From assembly GCF_021869535.1 (NCBI RefSeq), contig NW_026262712.1, positions 67,302,100-67,366,099 of the forward strand: a stretch of DNA of 64,000 bases, read 5' to 3'. Numbering within the stretch: the stretch's first letter is position 1; each line of letters starts with the position of its first letter. The notes under the pieces are model-generated. The model saw only the letters and a program-made list of their open reading frames with translations, was not told where the DNA came from and ran no database searches. The DNA comes from Mytilus californianus. Its lineage: Eukaryota > Mollusca > Bivalvia > Mytilida > Mytilidae. Positions 9,228 through 16,545 of this stretch are shown here, piece by piece. The position numbers and the translations under genes were made by a program.

Positions 9228-9524
9228 GTCAATTGCTTGTCAAGGTTCAGTCACATATAACTTACCCCTTGACATATTTCACAGTGACTTGGTGAAGGTC
9301 AAATTTCACCTGTACGCGGGGTAGTAGGAAGATGATTTAAAGGCATCGAAACAGTGTATTCGAAAAGTGCAGATGACCTTTAATAAAAAATTGCTTGGCG
9401 TGTTGATCGGAGTTTACTTTGTTTGGTCGTAATGAATTTTCTTAGTGTATGTTATAGGCAATTCATAACACCAAACATAAATATTTTTTTCGCAATAGTT
9501 AAAAAAATAGTGCCAGTTATATTT

Positions 9525-9553
9525 AGGTGGTGCTTAACTTTTGGCGGACTGTA
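9525..9553 (-). repeat. Tc1-like right terminal inverted repeat
   Basis: Exact reverse complement of 7,930-7,958. Followed by the target duplication TA at 9,554-9,555. Confidence 0.95.
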
Positions 9554-9555
9554 TA

Positions 9556-10973
9556 TTTCGTATTCAATGTTCTTCCTTTTGGCATTTCAACTGCAGGTTA
9601 CATATTTACAAAAGTACTTAGACAAGTAGTTAAGCATTTGTGATCAGAAGGCAAAAGGATAATAATGTTTCTTGACGACGGTTTGGGTGGAGATAGTAAT
9701 TTTGAAAAATGCATTGAGAGCAGTCAAATGGTTAAAAATAAACTAGAACAATTGGGATTTTTGATTGCACATGAGAAGTGTTTTTGGTTACCAAGCCAGA
9801 AATTGAAACGGCTAGGGTATACGTGGGATACAAATATAGGTAAAATATTTGTTAATGAAGATAGAATTATGAAAACTGAGAAAAAGATTAGATCTTTAAT
9901 AGAAGAAACAAACGAAGGGGTAGAACTTTTTGGATCTAGATTTTTAGCTAGAATTGTAGGTCAGTTGATATCTATGCAGATAGTCATTGGTGACTTAGTC
10001 AGATTGAACACTAGATACCTTTATGATTGTATCATGAGTAGAGCAAGTTGGGATGCACCAGTCAAGATTTGTAAAAAAGCAATTAATGAAATACATTTTT
10101 GGTCTATTTCATTGCAAAAGCTCAATAATGCTGGAGTCGACATTTGTAAAGTCGATAAGCATGATATTGTTGATATAGAAATGTTTTGTGACGCCTCAGA
10201 TGTAGGCTTTGGTGGTTATTTAACCACAGATTTGAATGCAAAACTTTTTTGCAAGGAAATGTCCGGTAACTGGACAGAACGAGAAAGGAACGAGAGTTCC
10301 ACATGGCGCGAATTAGAATGCGTCAGTAGGTTTGTACAAACTTTTGATAGTACATTTAGTGACAAAACCGTCAAAATTAATACAGACAATCAAAACGTAC
10401 AAAAATTACAAGATATAGCTATTGACATTAAACAAACTTGTGTAAGTAGCAATATAAACATAATTATACAATGGGTTCCAAGAGAGAAAAATACACATGC
10501 AGACACTCTCAGTAGACACACTGATCACGATGATTGGGCTATTCATTCTGATATATTTGATGAAATTAATAGCCTATGGGGTCCATATACAATAGACAGA
10601 TTCGCCACACACTATAATACACAGTGTGAACGATTTAACTCTAAAATATGGTACCCGGTACGGAAGCAGTTGATGCATTTAGTCAAAACTGGAACACAGA
10701 AACAAATTGGTTATAGTTCCACCACCATCACTAATATCCATGGTCGTACGCAAAGTAGAAAACGACAGAGCCAACATCACGCTTGTTATACCGGAATGGA
10801 AATCAGCTCCATTCTGGCCGTTGCTATTCGCATCTAATGATCTCACCAAATGTATTAAAGGTACAAAGTTTTTACCAAAAGAGCACTCAGTCGTTAAAGG
10901 TAGTAGTAAAAATGGCGTATTTGGTGAACGAATTCTGAGATTTCATATGTTAGCAATCAAACTAGAATTTTAA
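9556..10973 (+). pseudogene. Reverse transcriptase C-terminal half and RNase H (YR retrotransposon)
   Basis: Continues the RT after the Tc1 insertion: FNVLPFGIST, then a TGA stop (9,641-9,643), then an open frame of 390 codons from 9,665. That frame starts with the catalytic box MFLDDG (Asp codons 9,674-9,679). RNase H follows with its acidic residues in FCDASD (D176), WRELE (E216), NTDNQ (D241) and the HADTLSR motif (D280). After it comes WGPYTIDRFAT, the conserved block that follows RNase H in DIRS/Ngaro polyproteins. The frame is lost at about 10,655 and again near 10,712. The remaining C-terminus, PEWKSAPFWPLLF and onward, is read in the frame 10,707-10,973. The enzyme would copy the RNA and degrade the template strand. 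Stops and frameshifts make it inactive. Confidence 0.88.
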
Positions 10974-10978
10974 TGTAA

Positions 10979-11349
10979 GTATTAGATTCAATATTATTTG
11001 CAGGTTTAAGATTGGAACAAAATGTCCAGGCTGCCATAGACAACAGTGGTGTATACCCGGACAACAAACTTAGGAATTTAGCCAACAAGATGTCATCCTT
11101 TATTGTGGAATCCAAAGCCGAGAATACCAGTAAAAAGTACTTTATGGTTTTAAACGATGGAAAACGTTTATAAATGAACACAAAATGTCAGAATTACCTA
11201 CTAACCCAGTTCATGTTGCACTTTATTTGACATATCTTATTGACAAACATTGTTCTCCCAGTGTTATAGATTCCGCTGTATATTCTATTAAATGGGCACA
11301 TGAGCTTAATGGTTTCAATGATCCTACTAACAATTCATATGTTAGAACA
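10979..11349 (+). pseudogene. Tyrosine recombinase N-terminal (core-binding) part
   Basis: Begins right after the RT/RNase H stop, in another frame: a frame from 10,979 with NKLRNLANKM and ESKAENTSKKY. A frameshift at about 11,145 moves the reading to a frame that continues GFKRWKTFINEHKM and the open frame at 11,185, which includes PTNPVHVALYLTYLID and IDSAVYSIKWAHELNGF. This is the SAM-like helical core-binding domain that precedes the catalytic domain in retrotransposon tyrosine recombinases. Coding similarity ends around the residues NNSYVR (~11,346). The rest of the protein resumes at 13,537 after a ~2.2-kb insertion. I see no initiation codon I would trust. Confidence 0.8.
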
Positions 11350-11367
11350 TACTCACCCCTTCTCGTC

Positions 11368-11457
11368 CAATGAAAAGTCAGTTTTTTCCCTTCTAATTTT
11401 CATAGTACATGGCTTTCCATGCACTATAAAATGCTATGCATGAATGACTTTTCATTG
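11368..11457. mobile_element. 90-bp palindromic element
   Basis: 'caatgaaaagtca' (11,368-11,380) is matched exactly in reverse complement at 11,445-11,457. An inner imperfect hairpin, 'tagtacatgg'/'ccatgcacta', sits at about 11,404-11,427. It stands about 20 bp from the point where the recombinase reading stops. It could be an independent short foldback element or the end of a larger insertion. Confidence 0.6.
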
Positions 11458-12178
11458 TAGATTAATTATTAAAGTGAACTCTTAATAACTTTACTAACGA
11501 AGTGTACAATCCCCTGAGGCATTTTCCTTGGGAAAATAGCCTACTGATTAAAGATGAAAGAGAAAAGAATTTTAAAAAACATTTTGAACATTGCAAATCT
11601 TTATATTAATGGTACATATATATAACAAACAAAAAGTAAAATGGGGGCAAAGATGTAGGTAAAATTATCTTTTATACAATTTTTATACCAGACATTCGAG
11701 TCGATTATTTTTTTCAAGAAAACAATGTCAGACTGCTGATATATAAAGCAAAGGATTTTTTGGAGAAAAAAAACCCACAATACATGTACATTCATTAATA
11801 AAAAGTAAGCATCTGATGTTGAATGGTCGTATTTCAAATATTTATAGAGTAAGTTTTATAATTATCAAAAAATATTCAAATTTCATAAATCGGATTGATA
11901 TAACATTGTGTGCTCAATAAAATCAAGAAAATTAAGGTATATAAGTAGTAAATTTTTACCTGAAGCAGAAGAAAAACTCAAATGTTTGAACAATTTATCC
12001 TTTTTGTCCTCACAAACTATGTCAGTGCTATTTCATTCCATCCATTGTAATGGTCATTACTTACCTATGTTATATACTCACTTCATTATAAAAAGTGAAT
12101 TCTTATTTAGTTTTGAATATTACAATGGGAAAGGATAATTTTGTAAGGTCACTCGAAAGTGTGAATATGTTCTAAATT
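11458..12178. other. AT-rich inserted sequence of unknown origin
   Basis: About 720 bp inside the interrupted recombinase gene. A 76-codon frame at 11,908-12,138 begins with a non-ATG codon, has no recognisable motif, and is not supported as a gene. A run of A and a short TATA-rich string occur at ~11,600-11,625. I see no relation to the rest of the retrotransposon. Confidence 0.5.
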
Positions 12179-12210
12179 GGTCAGACAATACTTGGTCATG
12201 TTTTATGTAA

Positions 12211-12312
12211 TAGTTATACACCGAGGGATAGGTGTGTCTGGGTAAGAAACCCCGAAGGCCGGAGGCCGGATGGGTTTCTTATCCAGACACACCGTATCCC
12301 GAGTTGTATAAC
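12211..12312. repeat. Left subterminal hairpin of the 1.35-kb element
   Basis: 'agttatacaccgagggatag' and 'tgtctgggtaagaaaccc' are mirrored by 'gggtttcttatccagaca' and 'tcccgagttgtataact' around a GC-rich loop (gaaggccggaggccggat). Part of the arm sequence recurs once more at ~12,833-12,875 ('gagggataggtgtgtctgga'). Confidence 0.8.
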
Positions 12313-12634
12313 TAACTTACACCCCAATGCTAAACCCTATATTTGTTAACATTGATTATTAAAGGGAAAATAATGGATAGCATATTTATTGACAAAATCA
12401 AACCATGAATTATAAGAATTTTTTTTTTACTTGAAACCCCACTAGTAACCTTACTTTGGCTATGTTCTTTTAAACTTTGACAAGTGAGTAGATTTTACAA
12501 ATGTCAAAGTTGCTGTTTTGCATATTACCGTTAAATCCTGGTGCTAATATGGATCAGAAGTTCAAGGTTGACCGTTTCGTGCATTCTTATCACAAAAAAT
12601 AAATGCATCATGCTCCTTGTATGCAGTTGTCAAT

Positions 12635-12787
12635 ATGGACGGGTATAAGACGGACGACATTTTGAGTCAAACGTTGGATTTGGCAGAAGAGACTAAAGAT
12701 AAAGGCAATATTGTAACCCAAAGTACCTACCTGTATCAGTTTAAAGAAGGTAATCATAAATGTATTTTTTATGTTACGGTTTTATAA
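12635..12787 (+). CDS. Short open frame, possible captured exon
   Basis: A 50-codon ATG frame. The first 38 codons have balanced, protein-like composition (MDGYKTDDILSQTLDLAEE, then KDKGNIV) and an acidic/amphipathic pattern. After codon 38 the bases 'aaagaag|gtaatc' look like a 5' splice site, and beyond it the translation becomes AT-rich noise. LDLAEETKDKG recalls, weakly, the first helix of SNAP-25-type SNAREs. I would not assign it. It may be an exon fragment carried by the surrounding inverted-repeat element, or chance. Confidence 0.25.
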   Translation: MDGYKTDDILSQTLDLAEETKDKGNIVTQSTYLYQFKEGNHKCIFYVTVL

Positions 12788-13284
12788 ATAAAAGAAGCCC
12801 CCTTTTTCGAGAATAAACAAACATTCATATTCGGACACACTGAGGGATAGGTGTGTCTGGATTAGAAACCCGACGACCGGGATCCAAAGGGGTGGGGGTC
12901 CGGGAGTTAGAACTAGAATGTTTTTTTTTTAAATCAATGCTTTAGAATAGAGACATATGACTGGGATCAAAAATTTAACTTCAAGCAAAGGAGTATTTAG
13001 GGAGCAACCATTTTAACTTCAAAGGGGTTGGGGGAGAGGGGGGGGGTTTGGTTTTTTGTCGGAGTCAGAAATTTTTTTCTCGCAAATCGCGAACAATTTC
13101 TTCAACGCTATCAATCAAATTATTTTTCCCTAAAAGGATTTTTTTTTATTCAAAATAGATGCTTAATATTTTTTTCGCTATTGGAATTTCCTAAAATGTG
13201 TTTTTTGATATCCTGAAACAACTTGTAGTGAACACTATTAGTAATTTCTTATGTTCATGCTATTTTAAAAAATAATTAATTTCT

Positions 13285-13392
13285 ATTGTAATGAATAACA
13301 ATGGACTTTGTTTTCGGGGTGTAGAAGCAGGGGTTTCCAGAAACCCCGCTCGTCACACCCTGTGGTCAAAATCCATTGTTATTCGTAACAAT
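13285..13392. repeat. 108-bp imperfect inverted repeat inside the element
   Basis: The left arm begins 'attgtaatgaataacaatgg' and ends at 'gcaggggttt' (13,335). The right arm runs 13,341-13,392, from 'aaaccccgctcgtcacaccc' to 'cgtaacaat'. The arms are reverse complements with several differences and a loop of ~5 nt. Confidence 0.75.
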
Positions 13393-13461
13393 AGATCTAT
13401 TCAATTTACACTTGTTTCAGAAATAGAAACCATGAAGTATAACAATAGAACTGGGGTGTAA

Positions 13462-13504
13462 GAAGATTTAAAGCCCTCGGCTACGCCTTGGGCTTTAAAT
13501 CTTC
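13462..13504. repeat. Right subterminal hairpin
   Basis: 'gaagatttaaagccc' (13,462-13,476) and its perfect reverse complement at 13,490-13,504 enclose a 13-nt loop. The hairpin abuts the right terminal inverted repeat, as the left hairpin does at the other end. Confidence 0.85.
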
Positions 13505-13536
13505 ATAAAACATGACCAAGTATTGCCTAACCTTTA

Positions 13537-14211
13537 CTTAAATCACTGACTGAATCTGCAAAACGTTTGAACGGTAGACCAGTAGTTAAAAAGGATCCAA
13601 TTAACAATATTATTCTTATTGATTTATGTTCATTGTACGAAAGTTCAGAAGATTTATTGATCGTTCGCGATTTCACCATGATTTTGATAGGTTATTCAGG
13701 GTTTTTGCGTTAAGATGAGCTTAGCTCTTTAAAATGGAAAGATATCACAGTTTTCGATGACTATTTAGAAATTCACATTTTACGTAGTAAAACTGATCAA
13801 TACCGACAGGGTAATAAAATTTTGATTTCAAAAGGTAGCACTTTAGCTTGTCCATTCAATATGTACAATAGATATATTCAGTTAGCTAATTTAGATGAGA
13901 AATCTGATTTATTTGTTTTTAGACCTATATTTAGATCAAGGGGTATAGCTAAATTGATACATAAGAATAAGAAGATGAGTTATACATCAGCTAAAGAAAA
14001 TATTGTAAAAAGGATAAAAATCGTCGCACCTAATCTTAATCTAGGTTTACATTCTCTCCGTGCAGGCGGTGCTACCGCTGCTGCCTAGTCTGATGTGAAC
14101 GAAAGGTGCATTAAGAGACACGGGAGGTGGAAGTCCGACACAAGTAAGGACGGGTACATAAATGATACATTTGAAAAGAGAATGTCAGTTTCACAAACAC
14201 TTGGGTTGTAA
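13537..14211 (+). pseudogene. Tyrosine recombinase catalytic domain (YR retrotransposon)
   Basis: One frame from 13,537 to TAA at 14,209-14,211, with stops at 13,711-13,713 and 14,086-14,088. It carries the complete catalytic set: first Arg in GYSGFLR (codon 13,708-13,710, directly before the first stop), LHSLR with His at 14,050-14,052 and Arg at 14,059-14,061, KRHGRW with His at 14,119-14,121, and the nucleophile in DGYI (Tyr codon 14,155-14,157). These form the R...H-x-x-R...H...Y layout of site-specific recombinases such as phage integrases, here of the retrotransposon type (GGATAAA after LHSLR is typical). The protein would integrate the circular cDNA. Both stops are single point changes in otherwise well preserved sequence. 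Its N-terminal part lies 2.2 kb upstream. Confidence 0.9.
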
Positions 14212-14240
14212 ACTGAACTTTACCCGCCCTTAAGTGGATT
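14212..14240. other. Junction between retrotransposon and satellite array
   Basis: Only 29 bp separate the recombinase stop codon from the first satellite base. The sequence has no match in the satellite unit at the corresponding place, where 'accactcttcacgtg' precedes 'caagggatgg'. Confidence 0.7.
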
Positions 14241-14465
14241 CAAGGGATGGAGTTTCAAAAAGAGTTTGACTATTGTTGATATGAAAAAAGAAATAATCAA
14301 GAAAGAAGGAGATTTTTTTATCTGTTTGGTCATTTTCCTCATCGTTTAGTTTTTGTTTATTTGTATTTGTCTCCAGAAAATGAGTAAGACTTACGTAGAG
14401 CTTCGCTACTTTCCCAAAATTGTGTGTGCCTTAATTCCTTTGTTTTTCGCTTAACACCAAGAAGG

Positions 14466-14473
14466 TATATAAT
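14466..14473 (+). promoter_or_regulatory. TATA-like motif in the satellite unit (first)
   Basis: 'ggtatataattcgg' recurs in every unit about 225 bp after the unit start. It could act as a TATA box for satellite transcription. There is no other promoter evidence. Confidence 0.15.
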
Positions 14474-15166
14474 TCGGACCCGGTCACAGAGAACATACAA
14501 AAAAAGTAGTACATATGTTAAACAAAATAGTTCCTACGCGTAGCTGTAACTTTGTCCAAAAGTAAAAGAAAATTGGTAATTAATTGATATCAAATGAAAG
14601 GCTCTACGTCTTAGGATCACGATAGAACCCTTGATGGAAGTTTCCCATAAATAATAAAATAGATATATGAAATTAAGATGGGGCACATGTTTGCCCTGTT
14701 GCCCAGATCGGAAGTACCTGTTTTTATACTATCCAACTTTCGGGAACCAGTGAGATCTATTATGTAATATGTGGATTTTTTAAGCACAGTCAAGTCGGGA
14801 TCAGATAAATTTGCTATGAAATAACTGCCGCTTTATTCTAACTTAAGACGAAATAGCTATAAATGCTTAAAATTGCATAGTGGTTTTATTCCTGAAAACA
14901 ATTTTTGAAGCAAGTGCGTGTCTGCGTTTCTATAGAATTCTGATTTTCTTCACTCAGAAAAATACAAAAAAAAAGCAAATGTTTAAGTAGCCTTGAGGTG
15001 AATTTCTGACACAATGGCTTTAATATGCATGGATTATTTGCCACTGGACGTTAAGTAGAAAACAATCAAATCAATCCACTATACTTGATACAAAGAAAAA
15101 CTGGCAGTGCTTGTTTTTGTCAGCCTTCGGTGCACTCGGAAAATTAAGTGCTGCATGAATAAAAAG

Positions 15167-15280
15167 AGATGTGAGGTAAACGTCAATGAGACAGCAACCC
15201 AACTACAGAAATAACCAAAAGACATTTAGAGGGAGACGTGTAATCTTCAACAATAGACAGGTGTCCTAACAATATGTCAC
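15167..15280 (+). repeat. Internal motif copy A of the satellite unit
   Basis: Starts 'agatgtgaggtaaacgtcaa' and ends with 'aatagacaggtgtcc' and 'aatatgtcac'. The first 48 bp match copy B (15,357) at 37 positions by hand count. Coordinates are for unit 1, and equivalents occur in all full units. Phrases such as 'cgtcaatgagacagcaaccc' and 'cttcaacaat' resemble, from memory, a short dispersed repeat widespread in bivalves. Confidence 0.75.
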
Positions 15281-15356
15281 ATAAGTGCTATCAGATTCAT
15301 ATTTTTTTCAGCCAACAGTATACACGTAATATTAAGTGCGAAACAGAAGGAGAATC

Positions 15357-15478
15357 AGACGTGGTTTATACGTCAATTGAACAGCAGCCAAACGACAGAA
15401 ATAAAAAAAAAAAATCTTGATGCAGACATTAAGTCTACGACAAATAGACAGGTGATTACACATTGTTGATATGTCTCG
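15357..15478 (+). repeat. Internal motif copy B of the satellite unit
   Basis: Starts 'agacgtggtttatacgtcaa', continues 'acagcagccaaacgacagaa', has a poly-A run of variable length in the middle, and ends with 'aatagacaggtgattacaca' and 'gatatgtc'. The tail also matches the tail of copy A, so the homology covers the whole ~115-bp module and not just the first 48 bp. Confidence 0.75.
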
Positions 15479-16150
15479 CTCTAAACTATCTCGATTCCAT
15501 AAAAGATATACATAAATTCAACAGAAACTATCAAAGATATGCTATTCACACTCAATTCTCTAAATAAAGGGGGAGGGGGCATTAACATTACGATATGATA
15601 TACGACCGTTAACAACAACGTACCTTGTCGTGGGACACACACACATTTAAGAAAATGTAAATGGGCTATTATACTTAAGATTCATTTTATATATCTAACA
15701 CCCCCCTTTTATCGTATAACATTCCAGGGAAAGAAAAGAGGACAAGATACAGCTAAGATTTAATTCTGTCGCCTCCACGTACGTACGGGTTTCACTCCGT
15801 CCCGTCGAGGGCTATGTTCCCAACAGACTTAGCCAGTAGTTACTAGACTGCGGGTTGATAACAACACATGCAGTGCAAACTTATATGTACAAATTATTCA
15901 ATGAAAAAGGTGCAGTATATCAATGTTTTGCAAAATTTGTGTTTGTTATCACGAAAAAGCCATGATAAAGACTCATTTTCTGATTGAGTCGATGTTTAAA
16001 ATTTTTTGGGACAATTAAATTTTAACCTGTGCAGATCACAACTTCGAAATAGACGAAAAATGACAAAAACCTACAAACGTATATAATACGTATATAACTA
16101 TCCAGATTTTTGCCAATACCTTCTCTGAGGAAATTTTGCAGATTGTGTAC

Positions 16151-16158
16151 TATATAAG
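16151..16158 (+). promoter_or_regulatory. TATA-like motif in the satellite unit (second)
   Basis: 'tactatataaggatt' contains a good TATA consensus and is kept in all units I compared. A role is untested. Confidence 0.15.
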
Positions 16159-16426
16159 GATTTCAAACCCTATACATCGTATGCTTACCTCGCAAAGACG
16201 GATCTTGTTTTGTTACGTATTAAGTCTGGACAACGATTTTTTTGTGTGTTTTTTGTTTTACTTTTGCTTTTTGCATTGTTTTGGTATATTTTTTTTAAGA
16301 AAAGGGGGATGCCTTGAAACAGATTTTTCAAATGATAAACATCAGCTATAAAATACGAAATACTTTCAATGTTTAGTAAATAGGCAACAACTTTTTGACA
16401 CATGAAACATTCATAAGAGTAAAAGG

Positions 16427-16474
16427 AGATGCAAGGCATACATCAATAAAACAGCTAGCCAACAACACAAAACT
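16427..16474 (+). repeat. Internal motif copy C of the satellite unit
   Basis: 'agatgcaaggcatacatcaa' followed by 'acagctagccaacaacacaa' aligns with copies A and B with one or two short gaps. It lies about 1.07 kb downstream of copy B and about 120 bp before the unit end. The tail found in A and B is not evident here. Confidence 0.6.
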
Positions 16475-16545
16475 GAACGGTATGAAATTTGCTGTTTTTT
16501 TATTTGATAAGATTCTCAGTTAAAATATACACCACTCTTCACGTG

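Larger units (their letters stand above)
7930..9553 (-). mobile_element. Tc1-like DNA transposon inserted in the RT gene
   Basis: A 1,624-bp element bounded by perfect 29-bp terminal inverted repeats that begin 'tacagtccgccaaaagttaa' (7,930-7,958 and 9,525-9,553). TA dinucleotides flank it at 7,928-7,929 and 9,554-9,555, as expected for the Tc1/mariner superfamily. Removing the element and one TA leaves the host RT frame continuous across the junction, which sets the boundaries to the base. Its single gene, a transposase on the minus strand, is dead (two in-frame stops and a mutated catalytic Asp). The perfect TIRs imply that insertion was recent compared with the decay of the host element, or that ends were kept by trans-mobilisation. 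Confidence 0.95.
12179..13532. mobile_element. 1.35-kb inverted-repeat element with subterminal hairpins
   Basis: The ends match as inverted repeats over ~29 bp: 'ggtcagacaatacttggtca' at 12,179 and its counterpart ending at 13,532. 24 bp of it (12,184-12,207 against 13,504-13,527) differ at one position. Just inside each end stands a strong hairpin: 12,211-12,312 on the left and 13,462-13,504 on the right. Next to each hairpin, on the inner side, is the string 'cttacacccca' in opposite orientations (~12,315 and ~13,452). A further long inverted repeat lies at 13,285-13,392. No transposase is present. I see no clear target duplication. It looks like a non-autonomous element of foldback architecture. 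Confidence 0.6.
6611..14211 (+). mobile_element. Ngaro/DIRS-type YR retrotransposon, decayed and twice interrupted
   Basis: Gag with CCHC knuckle (6,611-7,288), reverse transcriptase (7,463-7,906 and 9,556-9,700), RNase H (to ~10,530), a conserved post-RNase H region (to 10,973) and a tyrosine recombinase (10,979-11,349 and 13,537-14,211) follow one another on the plus strand. This order with a tyrosine recombinase in place of a DDE integrase defines the YR retrotransposons. They replicate through an RNA copy and are thought to integrate a circular DNA by recombination without target duplication. Without its insertions the element is about 3.7 kb from Gag to the recombinase stop. No methyltransferase frame is seen, which would favour a Ngaro- or Pat-like subgroup over DIRS1. 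I could not find its terminal repeats, so both ends are unset. Several stops and frameshifts show it is dead. Confidence 0.88.
14241..16545 (+). repeat. Satellite unit 1, edge unit (2,305 bp)
   Basis: The first unit, next to the retrotransposon, has private changes such as 'agagtttgac' (others 'agagtctgac'), 'catggattatttgcc' and 'cattccagggaaag'. In its left part it resembles the far units 15-22 ('tatccaacttt', 'gtgagatctatt') and not its neighbours 2-9 ('tatcttacttt', mostly 'gagctctatt'). Its last ~350 bp match the end of unit 4 ('acggatcttg', 'attaagtctgg'). Confidence 0.95.

Noticed and set aside
11908..12138. 76-codon frame in the insertion that splits the recombinase
   Set aside because: Non-ATG start, no motif, no neighbour that suggests a role.
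12635..12748. Assignment of the short frame to a SNARE protein
   Set aside because: Similarity covers only about 11 residues and lacks the heptad layers that define the family.
13028..13216. 62-codon frame in the hairpin element
   Set aside because: Derived from a G-rich run followed by T-rich sequence, with low-complexity Gly then Phe content.
6300..14240. Terminal repeats of the YR retrotransposon
   Set aside because: I compared sequence before the Gag with sequence after the recombinase and with the insertion flanks and found no convincing split direct or inverted repeats. The 3' end may have been lost at the satellite junction.
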